This document shows, in pieces, positions 1 through 8,972 of a DNA stretch of 64,000 nucleotides. Position numbers and translations under genes: made by a program. The stretch is from Clostridium muellerianum. GTDB taxonomy: Bacteria; Bacillota; Clostridia; Clostridiales; Clostridiaceae. The DNA lies in assembly GCF_012926525.1 (NCBI RefSeq), contig NZ_JABBNI010000065.1, positions 211,056 through 275,055 of the forward strand, read 5' to 3'. Under the pieces are notes generated by a model. That model did no database searches and was not told the DNA's origin. It saw only the letters and a list, made by a program, of their open reading frames with translations. Positions within the stretch are counted from its first letter, which is position 1. The number at the start of each line of letters is the position of its first letter.

Positions 1-1
1 A

Positions 2-2035
2 GCAACAGCTATGGAACGATTAGGGTTTAATGCCTTTGACAGCAATGAAAAAATGAAAAGTCTTGCAACGATTTCTGATGAATTAAATGAAAAAATGAAA
101 GGCTTAACAGATCAACAAAGACAAGAAGCAATAGCTACAATATTTGGTCAAGAAGCCATGAGTGGTATGTTGGTGTTAGCACAAAATGGTGGTACAAAAT
201 TAAATGCCTTAACAGAGGGGTTAAAGAAGAGTGATGGTGCGGCTAAACAAATGGCTACAACTATGCAAAATAATACTAAAGCAAGTATTGAACAGATGAT
301 GGGCAGTTTAGAAACAGCAGCTATAAAACTAGAAAAGACACTTGCGCCAACTATAAAAAAAGTAGCTGATACAGTTGGAAATTTAGCAGACAAATTTTCT
401 CAGTTAAGTCCTAAAACACAAGAAACTATTTTAAAAGCAGTTGGCTTAACAGTTGCTTTAGGTGGAATTTTAAAAATAAGTGGAAGTGTTATAGGAAGCA
501 TAGGATCTATAGCAGGAGGAGTTGGAAAACTTGCAAGTATAATAGGTAAGACTAAAGTAGCAACACAAGGGGTAGGTGTAGCTACTGGAGTAGCAAGTAA
601 AGGAATTGGAGCATTAGGAATTGCTAGTAAATTAGGTGCTTTAGCATTAAATCCTTGGGTTTTAGGAATAGGAGCAGCAGGTGTGGGACTATATGCTTTG
701 TATAAGCATACACAACAAGAAGCAGTTCCAGCAGTAGATTTATTTGCAAATAAAGTTAATACTACTAGTGCAAGTGTAAAAACATGTCATGGTGCAATGA
801 CAACGCAAATTGAAACAGATACTATTAAAATTAGTGAGTCTACAAAAAAAGCAGTTGGTGCTTATATTAAAATGGATGATAATGCTAAAAAAGCGTTAAC
901 AGATTTATACGTAAACGGAACTAAGATAACAGCTGATACATCTAAAAGTTTGATAGATACATATAACAGTATGGGTCAACAAATAAAGGATGGAATGGAT
1001 AAACATTATCAGGAAGATTATAGTATTATGGATGATTTCTTTAAGAAAAGTAGTACTCTAACTGAAGATGAAGAAAAGAAAGCATTGTCTAGCTTACAGA
1101 AAAACAATGAAGATAAGAAAAAGGAAGTAGATAATTATACAAAGAAAATACAAGATATATTGAAGAAAGCTAGTAATGAAAAACGTGCTTTAACCAAGGA
1201 TGAACAGGAAAAAATAAATGAAATACAAGAAAAGATGAGAACTAATGCAGTAAAAACATTAAGCAGTCAGGAAGTTGAAAGTAAAGTTATTTTAGAAAGA
1301 CTTAAGGAATATGGAACTAGAATTACTGCGGAACAAGCTTCTAACATAATACAAAATGCAAATAAACAGCGTGATGGTGCAGTAAAAGCAGCCAATGAAC
1401 AGTACGATAAAACTGTAAAAGAGATTATAAAAATGAGAGATGAAAGCCATTCTATAACTAAGGATCAGGCTGATAAATTAATAAAAGAAGCACAAAGGCA
1501 GAAGACTGATTCTATAAAACATGCAGGAGAACTAAGAGATGGTGTAGTAAATAAAGTAAAAAGCATGAATAAGGATGTAGAAGAAAATGTTGATACGTCT
1601 AGTGGAAGAATATTAACTAAATGGGATAAGTTAAAAAGTTGGTGGGATAACTGGCATCCAATGAAAAAGATATTTGAGTTTGAATTTAATCAAGCAAAAG
1701 GTGGAGGATTAGATCCAGGTAAAATTTGGACTGGTACTAATTATTGGAAGGGTGGAGTAGCAGCTCTACATGATCGTCCAGGAACACAAACAAGTTACGA
1801 ATTATATGACTTACCTCGTGGTACTAGAGTATACAATCATGACGCCAGTGCAGATTTAGTAGAAAAAACAGCAGAAAATGTTGCAACTAAAGTAGCTAAC
1901 AGTGTTCTAAGTAGTTCTAATGGTGGTAAAAATGGTATAAATGTAACACAAAATATTTATACTCCAGTTGGTAGTCCATCTGAAATAGCACGACAAACAA
2001 AGAATAATCTTAGAGAATTAGCATTAAGTTGGTAG
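2..2035 (+). CDS. phage tail tape measure protein, 5' end cut by the window
   Basis: C-terminal 677 residues of a TP901-type tape measure protein, which sets siphovirus tail length and forms the inner tail tube. The frame is open to the left edge, so the first Met at 11 is internal. The N-terminal part has the family's VTSQE-like helices (IFGQEAMSGM, QMMGSLETAAIKLEKTLAP). A hydrophobic Gly/Ala stretch (about residues 140-230) is followed by a long Lys/Glu-rich coiled coil (about 330-540). The C terminus (RGTRVYNHD, then a SSNGG linker) is typical of the family. It is followed directly by the distal tail protein gene, the standard order in siphovirus tail modules. Confidence 0.93.
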   Translation, partial: ATAMERLGFNAFDSNEKMKSLATISDELNEKMKGLTDQQRQEAIATIFGQEAMSGMLVLAQNGGTKLNALTEGLKKSDGAAKQMATTMQNNTKASIEQMMGSLETAAIKLEKTLAPTIKKVADTVGNLADKFSQLSPKTQETILKAVGLTVALGGILKISGSVIGSIGSIAGGVGKLASIIGKTKVATQGVGVATGVASKGIGALGIASKLGALALNPWVLGIGAAGVGLYALYKHTQQEAVPAVDLFANKVNTTSASVKTCHGAMTTQIETDTIKISESTKKAVGAYIKMDDNAKKALTDLYVNGTKITADTSKSLIDTYNSMGQQIKDGMDKHYQEDYSIMDDFFKKSSTLTEDEEKKALSSLQKNNEDKKKEVDNYTKKIQDILKKASNEKRALTKDEQEKINEIQEKMRTNAVKTLSSQEVESKVILERLKEYGTRITAEQASNIIQNANKQRDGAVKAANEQYDKTVKEIIKMRDESHSITKDQADKLIKEAQRQKTDSIKHAGELRDGVVNKVKSMNKDVEENVDTSSGRILTKWDKLKSWWDNWHPMKKIFEFEFNQAKGGGLDPGKIWTGTNYWKGGVAALHDRPGTQTSYELYDLPRGTRVYNHDASADLVEKTAENVATKVANSVLSSSNGGKNGINVTQNIYTPVGSPSEIARQTKNNLRELALSW

Positions 2036-2051
2036 AAATGAGGTGGTTCAT

Positions 2052-2909
2052 ATGGCAAGAAAAGATTTTAAATTAATATATGAGAATGGAAAAGGACAAA
2101 GTATAGAATTTTCTATATGGAGTTCTTTTTTTCTTGAAGACTTTGATGGATTAGATGGATTAAAAAATAATATTTATACTAACAAAGGTATGCTTCAGGA
2201 TGGAGAAACCTTTGTTAGCAGTAATTTAGATATGAGAAATATAGTTATACAAGGTACGATTCACGATAATGTACAATATAACAAACCTAGAATGATAAGT
2301 GCATTAAATCCAAAATTGAAAGGCAAATTAACTGTTATTGATGGAGAAGTTACAAAATATATTAGGTGTTATATAGAAAAATCACCTACTTTAAGTAATG
2401 ATAATAAGCCTAAATTTGTATTAAGTTTAATTTGTCCTAACCCATTTTTCTATGACAAAGAAGTTAAAACGGATGTTGCTTTATGGCGAGGTGATTTTGA
2501 ATTCCCTTTAGAAATATTGGAGACTGGAATTTTATTAGGACATAGAGAACCTAGTTTAATTGTTAATGTAATAAATGAATCTGATTTAAAATGTCCATTA
2601 AAAATTGAATTCAAAGCACTTGGAACATTAAAAAATCCTTCTCTCTTTAATGTAAATACAAGAGAATATTTTAAAATAAATAAAGAAATGAAAGCAGGAG
2701 AAAAAATTGTAACTACTACTGGTATTGGAGATAAAAAAGTTATTGAAGAATACAATGGAATAGTTAATAATGCATTTAATTATATGGATATCAATAGTAC
2801 GTTTTTACAACTAGATACAGGGGATAATTTATTTAGATATGATGCAGAAAAAAATGTAGATAATCTAGAAGTTAGCATTTATTATTATCCACAGTATCTT
2901 GGAGTTTAG
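2052..2909 (+). CDS. distal tail protein (Dit, siphovirus tail family)
   Basis: Baseplate hub protein that joins the tail tube to the tail tip (Sipho_tail / Dit family). The ATG at 2052 sits 5-6 nt after GAGGTGG, so it is preferred over the in-frame GTG at 2043. Residues about 20-110 carry the usual LDGLKNN / DGETFVSSNLDMRNIVIQG pattern, and the middle has the family's CPNPFFYD motif. The second half is a beta-rich galectin-like domain. Length (285 aa) is normal for the family. It lies between the tape measure and the tail-associated gene, which supports the call. Confidence 0.9.
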   Translation: MARKDFKLIYENGKGQSIEFSIWSSFFLEDFDGLDGLKNNIYTNKGMLQDGETFVSSNLDMRNIVIQGTIHDNVQYNKPRMISALNPKLKGKLTVIDGEVTKYIRCYIEKSPTLSNDNKPKFVLSLICPNPFFYDKEVKTDVALWRGDFEFPLEILETGILLGHREPSLIVNVINESDLKCPLKIEFKALGTLKNPSLFNVNTREYFKINKEMKAGEKIVTTTGIGDKKVIEEYNGIVNNAFNYMDINSTFLQLDTGDNLFRYDAEKNVDNLEVSIYYYPQYLGV

Positions 2910-2923
2910 GAGTGTGATGTCTA

Positions 2924-4114
2924 TTGGAATTATATATATTTGATAGAGAATTAAATTTTAAAGGAATTTTAGAAAGTTATTCTAATTTAAGATGGGTTAG
3001 AAAGTATCATAAAGCAGGAGAATTTGAGTTGCATTGTGCATTAACTCCAGAAATTTTAGAATTACTAAAAAGAGAGAATATATTATGGAAAAAAGCTGAT
3101 GATGAAGCTGGATTTATAGAATATAGAAATCTTAAACAAGATAAAAATGGACAAGAAATTTTAGTTGTTAAGGGTAGATTTTTAACTAAATATTTAGATA
3201 GACGTATTATATGGGGTAGTGAATTATTGCAAACTACAGTAGAAAATGCTATGCGAACATTAGTGAATAATAATTGTATTAATCCAATAGATAAAAATAG
3301 GATAATTCCTAACTTAATTATAGAAGAAAATAAAGGTTATATACAAAATATAAATTATCATATTAGTTATAAAAATTTATTAGAGGAATTAGAAAGTATA
3401 AGTAACGTAAGTAATTTAGGTTATAAAATTAAGTTTAATGTTAATGATAAAAAATTAGTATTTGATGTTTATGAGGGTAAGGATTTAACTGTAAACCAAG
3501 CAATAAATCCTATATGCATTTTTAGCAAAGAGTTTGAAAATATTTTAGAACAAGAATATACAGACAGTATTAATAACTATAGAAATGTAAGTTTAGTTGC
3601 AGGAGCAGGTGAGGGAAAAGAAAGAATATTTACCACTATAGGACAAGCGAATGGGCTTGATAGATTTGAATTGTTTACAGATGCGAGAGATTTACAAGAT
3701 AAAAAAACGGTTGGGGAACAGGAAAACCAGCATGAAGAAGATATACCCATTCAGGAATATATGAAAATGTTAGAGCAAAGAGGGATAGAAAAACTTGCAG
3801 AATGTAAGGAAATAACAACATTTGATAGTAAAGTGAATGTAAATTCTAGTTTAAAATATAAGGATGATTTTAATTTAGGAGATGTTGTTACATGTATGTC
3901 TAAAAAATGGGGATTAATGATAGATGCTAGAATAACAGAAATAGAAGAAGTATATGATGAAAAAGGATTAAGTATTAATATTACTTTTGGTAATACTGTA
4001 CCTACTGTATTAGATAAGATTAAAAGTTTAGCGAAACAGCAAATTGGTGGATCAATAGTTACTAGCATTACAAATGTGAATGTAAATAATATTGACGGTG
4101 GAAGTTTTGTATAG
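2924..4114 (+). CDS. tail-tip protein, ReqiPepy6 Gp37-like
   Basis: A 396-residue protein of the siphovirus ReqiPepy6 Gp37-like family, which acts as the tail hub or tail-associated protein below Dit. The opening ELYIFDRELNFKGILESYSNLRWVRKYHKAGEFELH is the family's beta hub start (only its pattern is claimed: short LYIFD strand, then a W-R-Y-G-EFE block). The start is TTG at 2924, about 10 nt after TTAGGAGTG; the nearby ATG at 2917 is out of frame and stops at once. The C terminus ends in a Gly/Val/Asn-rich tail. The gene follows Dit by 14 nt, in one operon with the fibres. Confidence 0.85.
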   Translation: MELYIFDRELNFKGILESYSNLRWVRKYHKAGEFELHCALTPEILELLKRENILWKKADDEAGFIEYRNLKQDKNGQEILVVKGRFLTKYLDRRIIWGSELLQTTVENAMRTLVNNNCINPIDKNRIIPNLIIEENKGYIQNINYHISYKNLLEELESISNVSNLGYKIKFNVNDKKLVFDVYEGKDLTVNQAINPICIFSKEFENILEQEYTDSINNYRNVSLVAGAGEGKERIFTTIGQANGLDRFELFTDARDLQDKKTVGEQENQHEEDIPIQEYMKMLEQRGIEKLAECKEITTFDSKVNVNSSLKYKDDFNLGDVVTCMSKKWGLMIDARITEIEEVYDEKGLSINITFGNTVPTVLDKIKSLAKQQIGGSIVTSITNVNVNNIDGGSFV

Positions 4115-4132
4115 AAAGGATGTGAGGATATC

Positions 4133-4915
4133 TTGGAGAAATCAAGTTTTTTTAATAGTGTAAATGGTGATAGAAAGTATAAAGCAAGTGATTTTGCAGA
4201 ATTTTTTAACTCTTTAGTAACTAATGGTGTTTTTCCTAACTCAAATACAAATTTACAAGTAGTTACAAATAGCAACAATATGACAGTAACCGTTAAACCA
4301 GGTAAGGCTTGGATTAACGGTTATGTTTATATTAACACGGATGATTTAATCCTTAACATAGATGTAGCTGATGGTGTTTTAAATAGAATAGATAGAGTAG
4401 TTTTGAAATTAGATTTTCTTAATAGGCAAATAAAAGCTGAAGTTAAGAAAGGCAATTTTGAAAGTACTCCTATAGCTCCAATATTGCAACGTGATTTAGA
4501 CGCATATGAATTATGTATTGCAGATATTTATGTGAATAAAGGTGTAATAAGTATAGTACAGGCTAATATAACAGACTTAAGAATGAATACTAGTTTGTGT
4601 GGTTGGGTAAATTCACTTATACAAGCTGATACCACTGCAATATTTAATCAGTATTTGGATTGGTATAATACTAAAACAAGACAATATGATACAGACTTTA
4701 CAACTTGGAGTAATGCAGAAAAAACTAATTTTGAAGCGACAAAGGAACAATTAGAGAAAGATTTTATTATATGGTTTAAATCTGTAAAAAATACTTTAAG
4801 TGGTGATGTTGCTGGAAATCTATTAAATATAATAACTGCTGTTCCTAGAATTTATAGGGGTACTACAGATCCCATTGAACCAAGAAATGTTGATTTTTGG
4901 TTTAAGGAAATATAG
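4133..4915 (+). CDS. baseplate or receptor-binding structural protein
   Basis: A 260-residue clostridial phage baseplate protein of the kind placed between the tail hub and the fibres. The N-terminal half is beta-rich (MTVTVKPGKAWINGYVY, then LNRIDRVVLKLD), as in proteins that attach fibres or bind receptors. The middle holds a helical coiled coil (QYLDWYNTKTRQYDTDF). The start is TTG at 4133 after AAAGGATGTGAGG. Its C terminus (NVDFWFKEI) resembles that of the next gene product (AGDFWYKII), suggesting a shared end module. The exact role is inferred from position. Confidence 0.7.
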   Translation: MEKSSFFNSVNGDRKYKASDFAEFFNSLVTNGVFPNSNTNLQVVTNSNNMTVTVKPGKAWINGYVYINTDDLILNIDVADGVLNRIDRVVLKLDFLNRQIKAEVKKGNFESTPIAPILQRDLDAYELCIADIYVNKGVISIVQANITDLRMNTSLCGWVNSLIQADTTAIFNQYLDWYNTKTRQYDTDFTTWSNAEKTNFEATKEQLEKDFIIWFKSVKNTLSGDVAGNLLNIITAVPRIYRGTTDPIEPRNVDFWFKEI

Positions 4916-4930
4916 AAGAAGGTGAGATGA

Positions 4931-5935
4931 TTGTCCCAAATAATTAAAATTAAAAGAGGATTAAAGAAAGACTTAACAATATTACAAGAAGGGGAAATGG
5001 GATTTTGCACTGACAAAAAGGAATTTTATATTGGTAATGGTACTGAAAATACTCTTATAAACAAAGATGTAAATATTAAAGTCGAGAATTCTATAATATC
5101 CAATGATAACCCTAATAATGTTATAGAACTTGTTGCAGGAAACAATATTAATATAACACCAGATGAAACTAATAATAAGATAACTATTTCTTTAAAAAAT
5201 AATGTTGAAACAAAAGAAGAATCTCAAGCAAAAGCTAATACAGCTGAAAGTAATGCAAAAATATATGCTGATAATAAAGTTGCAAGTATAGTTAATTCAG
5301 CACCGACTACATTAGATACATTACAAGAACTTGCTAAAGCATTAGGTGATGATCCAAACTTTGCAACCACAATAACTAATATGGTAGCTTCAAAGGAAAC
5401 TCCACAAGGAGCACAACAAAAAGCTAATATAGCTGAAGGCAACGCAAAAGCATATGCGGATAGTATTAAGCCTACAACATTACCTGCTAATGGTGGTAAT
5501 GCAAACACATTAGACGGAAAACATGTGAATGATTTTGCTCCTAGTGGATATGGTTTAGGAACAATGGCAACAAATATCTCTAGTATGGATTTAAATAATT
5601 ATAAAATAACTGGTTTTTTTAGAGGAAGTAATGTAATTAATGCTCCAAACACAGGATGGTTTTGGTTTATTATAATTGGACATGATACTGGTTGGACTAA
5701 TCAAATAGCTATATCATATGGGGCAAATAATATTGGGAATATAATGTATTCTAGGATATACCAAAATGCTAGTAGTTGGACGGGTTGGAATAGAATTGCT
5801 AAAACAACAGATATTCCAACGAAGTTAAGTCAATTTGCAAATGACATAGGAGCTGGTAGTGGAGTTAAAATTACAACATCTGTAAATAGTCCAAGTGCAA
5901 TAAATGCAGGTGATTTTTGGTACAAAATAATTTAA
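4931..5935 (+). CDS. phage tail fibre with pyocin-knob-like domain
   Basis: A 334-residue side or tip fibre. Residues 5-40 (IKRGLKKDL...GEMGFCTDKKEFYIGNG) form the short N-terminal attachment domain common to Firmicutes tail fibres. A collagen-like or helical repeat follows (SQAKANTAESNAKIYAD; GAQQKANIAEGNAKAYAD) around residues 97-180 with the LDTLQELAKALGDDPNF block typical of fibre shafts. Residues about 205-300 resemble a pyocin-knob receptor-binding domain (GWFWFIII...TNQIAISYG...YQNASSWTGWNRI). Start is TTG at 4931 with a GAAGGTGAG ribosome site. It likely sets host range. Confidence 0.82.
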   Translation: MSQIIKIKRGLKKDLTILQEGEMGFCTDKKEFYIGNGTENTLINKDVNIKVENSIISNDNPNNVIELVAGNNINITPDETNNKITISLKNNVETKEESQAKANTAESNAKIYADNKVASIVNSAPTTLDTLQELAKALGDDPNFATTITNMVASKETPQGAQQKANIAEGNAKAYADSIKPTTLPANGGNANTLDGKHVNDFAPSGYGLGTMATNISSMDLNNYKITGFFRGSNVINAPNTGWFWFIIIGHDTGWTNQIAISYGANNIGNIMYSRIYQNASSWTGWNRIAKTTDIPTKLSQFANDIGAGSGVKITTSVNSPSAINAGDFWYKII

Positions 5936-5948
5936 GGAAGGTGATACG

Positions 5949-6533
5949 ATGTCAGATAAAAATATTCAGATGGCACAAAGGAATGAAAATAATACCGCAT
6001 GGGATAATTTATATCCAAAGACTAAAGCAGTAAATGTAGATGTAAATCCCATAGATGGTATAGCTGGAAGTGATGTACAAACAATATTAAACAACCTTTT
6101 TCAATATGCCAGTAATGGTAAAACAGCAGTTGCTAATGCAGTAACTGCTAAAGGTGTTTCCGCAAGCCCTTCGGATACATTTTCAGTATTGGCTACTAAA
6201 GTAGGGCAAATTAATACAGGTAAAAAATCGGCTAGTGGCTCTATTGGATTTAGTAGCTATTTTAGTTCACAAGACGTTACTGGGTTACAATTTGTACCAA
6301 GTATTATATTATTAAGATATTCATATGCATATAGTGGTGCTTCACATATAGGACATAGTGTAAGTTTATATATGTTTGATGGATGGTATACTATGACAGA
6401 TTCTTGGAGGCAAGATATAACGGTAAATAAACAACCAACCTCGAATTGTTTTACAGCAAATTATAAATACACAGCAGATGGCGGGTATAATGGCGTTACT
6501 GGTAGTAGTTTTGATTGGATAGCAATAGAATAG
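5949..6533 (+). CDS. tail fibre-like protein with lectin-type C terminus
   Basis: A 194-residue protein in the fibre cluster. Residues 30-90 hold a short helical segment common in clostridial tail proteins (VQTILNNLFQYASNGKTAVANAVTAKG with DTFSVLATKVGQI). The second half is beta-rich, with the SFDWIAIE ending seen in H-type-lectin-like phage tip proteins. It probably forms part of the adhesion device. It starts at ATG 5949 after GGAAGGTGATACG and is followed 12 nt later by the next tail gene. The function is inferred from position and fold-like features. Confidence 0.68.
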   Translation: MSDKNIQMAQRNENNTAWDNLYPKTKAVNVDVNPIDGIAGSDVQTILNNLFQYASNGKTAVANAVTAKGVSASPSDTFSVLATKVGQINTGKKSASGSIGFSSYFSSQDVTGLQFVPSIILLRYSYAYSGASHIGHSVSLYMFDGWYTMTDSWRQDITVNKQPTSNCFTANYKYTADGGYNGVTGSSFDWIAIE

Positions 6534-6545
6534 GAGGTTTTTTCA

Positions 6546-6887
6546 ATGCAAATAGGTATGAGATTAATTTTTGATAAGCAAACAGGAAAAATTTTAAATG
6601 GTGTATTAGGAGAAATGCAAGGTGATCTGCAAGAAGGATTAAGACCAGCTGAAATAGATTTTATAGATCTTCCTTATGGTTATAATGATAATAATTTTAA
6701 AGAAGCTCTTGAATATCATGTGGATATAACAAAAAACAAAAGCACTGCATCTATAAAGGATTTAATAATTATAGACAAGTATATAGAACACACAGAAACA
6801 GAAGAAGAAAAATTAAAAAGAGAAAAAGCAGAATTAGAAAATCAATTATTATTAAAAGAAAATAAAGATTTAGGAGGTATTTTATAA
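6546..6887 (+). CDS. small tail-cluster protein with C-terminal coiled coil
   Basis: A 113-residue protein with a beta-rich N terminus (GMRLIFDKQTGKILNGVLGE) and a Glu/Lys-rich coiled coil at the end (about residues 82-105). This layout is common for small proteins between the fibre and lysis genes of clostridial prophages, often next to XkdX-like genes as here. It starts at ATG 6546 after TAGGAGG and overlaps the next start by one base. I do not recognise a named family. Confidence 0.65.
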   Translation: MQIGMRLIFDKQTGKILNGVLGEMQGDLQEGLRPAEIDFIDLPYGYNDNNFKEALEYHVDITKNKSTASIKDLIIIDKYIEHTETEEEKLKREKAELENQLLLKENKDLGGIL

Positions 6888-7051
6888 TGGTAAATCAAAT
6901 AATTGTAAAAATAATAGCAGAAAGAATAATTAATAAAGGATTAAATCCTTTAAGAAATAGAGTATTTTTATTAGAAGATGTAACTAATGTAGATTATAAA
7001 AAGGCTGTAGAAGATTATATTATAATTAATAGTGGAGCTGTAACACAATAG
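6887..7051 (+). CDS. XkdX-like small phage protein
   Basis: A 54-residue ORF whose ATG (6887) overlaps the TAA of the previous gene by one base, so it is probably translationally coupled. It has the size, position (after fibres, before XhlA) and pattern (an N-terminal basic helix, then a short acidic VDYKKAVEDYI segment) of XkdX-family proteins. Their function is not known. Confidence 0.6.
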   Translation: MVNQIIVKIIAERIINKGLNPLRNRVFLLEDVTNVDYKKAVEDYIIINSGAVTQ

Positions 7052-7103
7052 AAAAAATATGAGTTTATATTATAAAAATTCAATGTAATAAAACAATATT
7101 AAT

Positions 7104-7145
7104 GGCAATAAGGAATGACTAGAAATAGTCTTTTTTTTATTGCCT
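7104..7145 (+). terminator. terminator after the tail operon
   Basis: GACTA-GAAA-TAGTC followed by eight T, nested in an outer GGCAATAA/TTATTGCC pairing. It separates the structural genes from the lysis genes. Confidence 0.75.
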
Positions 7146-7169
7146 ATTTTTAGTGGAGAGAAGGTGTAT

Positions 7170-7409
7170 ATGAATATGAATAATGAAACAGTAGAATTAA
7201 AAATTAATGAACACAACACAACGTTAAAAGAGCATGATAAAAGACTTGATAGAGTTGAACAGGATGGAAGAGAGTTTAGAACAGAAATTAAAAACCTATG
7301 TGAAAACATTAAAAATTTAACAGGTGCAATTAAATGGCTAATAGGACTTGGAGCAAGTACTTTGCTTGGGTTCTTTTTTTATGCCATTCAATCACATATT
7401 TTTGAGTAG
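7170..7409 (+). CDS. XhlA-type hemolysin/holin-associated protein
   Basis: A 79-residue protein of the XhlA family: a charged coiled coil (about residues 5-50, HNTTLKEHDKRLDRVEQ) followed by one transmembrane segment (WLIGLGASTLLGFFFYAI) near the C terminus. XhlA works with holin and endolysin in lysis of PBSX-like prophages. ATG 7170 is chosen because GGAGAGAAGGTG ends 3 nt before it; the ATG at 7140 lies inside the terminator. Endolysin and holin genes follow immediately. Confidence 0.85.
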   Translation: MNMNNETVELKINEHNTTLKEHDKRLDRVEQDGREFRTEIKNLCENIKNLTGAIKWLIGLGASTLLGFFFYAIQSHIFE

Positions 7410-7421
7410 GAGATGATTATA

Positions 7422-8249
7422 TTGAAAGGAATAGATGTTAGTAATAATGATGAAAATATAGACTTTAATCAAGTAAAAAATGCAGGATATGAGATAGTAT
7501 ATTTAAAAAGCACAGAAGGACTTACTTATAATGATAATAAAATGAGAGAATTTTACGAAGGGTGTAAAGCAAATCAATTAAAGATAGGTTTCTATCATTT
7601 TCTTAGAAAAAATGATCCAACACAAGAAGCAATACATTTTCTAAATGCAATATCAGGATTAACATATGATTGTATTCCAATGCTAGATGTTGAAGGGAAT
7701 GATAAATGTGACTTAACAGATGGTTCTGCTACATGGAGAACTCAACAATTTTCAGATTATTGTAAATCTCAAGGTGTACAAATTGGATTATATACATATA
7801 CAAGTTTTTTAAAAGAATCTATGGGTGGAAATACACTGGAGTTACCTTTATGGATTGCAGAATATGGTGTTGATAGTCCAAACATTTCTCAAGATTACAT
7901 AGGGTTTCAATTTACAGAGGAAGGAAGAGTTCCAGGTATCGGAACTAACTGTGATATAGATAATTTTGACGAAAGAATATTTGTAAATGGAGGTAAAAAG
8001 AAAGTGGAAAGTATAGTAATTTATAATTATGGAGCAGATATGCATAGTGCGGAGATATTAGCAGATTATTTAAATTGTCCTACTATATCTAATGGAAGAA
8101 GTTTTGATTATAGTTGTGTTAAAAATGTTTATGCTGTAGGTGGAAAAGCAGATCAATACACTAGTTATCTTACTAAGTTAATTGCCGGTGATGATAGATA
8201 TTCTACAGATCAAGCTGTATTAGATTTTATAAAAAATGGAGGTAAGTAA
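7422..8249 (+). CDS. GH25 endolysin (N-acetylmuramidase) with cell-wall-binding tail
   Basis: Cuts the peptidoglycan sugar backbone at lysis. Residues 1-190 are a glycosyl hydrolase 25 domain: GIDVSN near the start (catalytic Asp), the MLDVEGND strand with the Asp-x-Glu pair, and WIAEYG. Residues about 200-275 (VIYNYGADMHSAEILADYL, NVYAVGG, IAGDDRYST) match the cell-wall-binding repeat 2 type found on clostridial surface proteins. The TTG at 7422 is 9 nt after TAGGAG, so it is preferred to the ATG at 7413, which touches the Shine-Dalgarno site. Neighbours are XhlA and a holin. Confidence 0.92.
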   Translation: MKGIDVSNNDENIDFNQVKNAGYEIVYLKSTEGLTYNDNKMREFYEGCKANQLKIGFYHFLRKNDPTQEAIHFLNAISGLTYDCIPMLDVEGNDKCDLTDGSATWRTQQFSDYCKSQGVQIGLYTYTSFLKESMGGNTLELPLWIAEYGVDSPNISQDYIGFQFTEEGRVPGIGTNCDIDNFDERIFVNGGKKKVESIVIYNYGADMHSAEILADYLNCPTISNGRSFDYSCVKNVYAVGGKADQYTSYLTKLIAGDDRYSTDQAVLDFIKNGGK

Positions 8250-8252
8250 TAT

Positions 8253-8618
8253 ATGACTAATGAATTAGTAAAATCAATTATAAGTGATGGAGCTTACATA
8301 ATAATTACAGGTTTGTTTGGCATAATAAGTTTTCAATTTAAAAAATTTATTGCAGAACATAATGATTATATTCAAAAAGAAAAGGAATTAGTTAAAACAC
8401 AAATAGGTGCAGAACAATACTATAAAAATAAAGATAAAGCTATAGATTTAATATTAAGGATAGAAGAAGAAGCCAAAGCTTATAATTGGGATAGTGAAGT
8501 GAAACATTCTAATGCTGTAAAATTGATTTCTGAGAAAACAGGATTAAGTTCAGAGGATATTTATGATATTATAAAAAGTACCGTAACTAAAATAAAAACT
8601 GGACAGGTGGTAAAATAA
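8253..8618 (+). CDS. phage holin, LLH family
   Basis: A 121-residue LLH-type holin that makes the membrane lesion letting endolysin reach the wall. One N-terminal transmembrane helix (about 10-28, AYIIITGLFGIISFQF) is followed by a long charged helical region. The C-terminal part (NWDSEVKHSNAVKLISEKTGLSSEDIYDIIKSTV) is the family signature. It is the last gene of prophage A, 3 nt after the endolysin. Confidence 0.85.
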   Translation: MTNELVKSIISDGAYIIITGLFGIISFQFKKFIAEHNDYIQKEKELVKTQIGAEQYYKNKDKAIDLILRIEEEAKAYNWDSEVKHSNAVKLISEKTGLSSEDIYDIIKSTVTKIKTGQVVK

Positions 8619-8633
8619 TTATAATTTTTGTTA

Positions 8634-8665
8634 AGGTACAATTAATTTTGCACCTGTTTTTTCAT
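8634..8665 (+). terminator. terminator at the end of prophage A
   Basis: AGGTACA/TGCACCT arms around an AT loop, followed by TGTTTTTTC. A longer alternative stem (ACAGGTG at 8603 with CACCTGT at 8651) uses the end of the holin gene. Confidence 0.65.
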
Positions 8666-8671
8666 TTTTTA

Positions 8672-8701
8672 TTGACTATTTAATGGAAAATATTTTATAA
8701 T
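8672..8701 (+). promoter_or_regulatory. strong sigma-A promoter facing the guaA fragment
   Basis: TTGACT (8672-8677), 18-nt spacer, TATAAT (8696-8701). It lies between the prophage A terminator and the guaA remnant and would read into attR and element B. Confidence 0.6.
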
Positions 8702-8863
8702 AGTCATAGAAGAATATCATAAATGCTTTTTATGATATGTCATAGGGATATGCAAAGTGGTTTTGAAATAAGTATAAAAGTATTTCAAAGAGCAATAGCT
8801 TTAAGAGCAGTAACATCTTCTGATGCAATGACTTCTGAATGGGCTAGAATACCTTATGAAGTT

Positions 8864-8965
8864 TTAGATATAGTTTCAAGAAGAATTGTTAATGAAGTTC
8901 ATGGAGTAAACAGAATTGTTTATGACGTAACTTCAAAACCACCTGCTACTATTGAGTGGGAATAA
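8864..8965 (+). repeat. 102-bp direct repeat, left copy (guaA 3' end)
   Basis: Matches 52789-52890 in the same orientation at 100 of 102 positions, counted by eye (T/C and G/A differences). The two copies bracket elements B and C. The homology begins at TTAGATATAG and ends at the guaA stop. Confidence 0.93.
8954..8964 (+). repeat. attachment core GAGTGGGAATA, left
   Basis: The last codons of guaA. The same 11 bases recur at 32918-32928, outside the second pair of arm repeats. Inferred crossover core of the integrase at 9051-10118. Confidence 0.65.
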
Positions 8966-8972
8966 GAACTAA

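Larger units (their letters stand above)
8790..8965 (+). pseudogene. guaA: guaA 3' fragment (GMP synthase C terminus), attR-like remnant
   Basis: About 58 codons identical in pattern to the GuaA C-terminal dimerisation end: [26 protein letters not shown] followed by the [27 protein letters not shown] blocks and stop (motifs quoted in parts). Upstream of about 8790 the reading frame (open from ATG 8723) no longer resembles GuaA. Only the last tenth of the gene is present, so it cannot make GMP synthase. It is best read as the displaced gene end at the right attachment site of prophage A, and the insertion target of elements B and C. A promoter precedes it, so a short peptide may be made. Confidence 0.85.

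Noticed and set aside
8723..8789. The N-terminal part of the 80-codon ORF as real GuaA
   Set aside because: Only residues from about 8790 on resemble GuaA; the first part is chance open frame.
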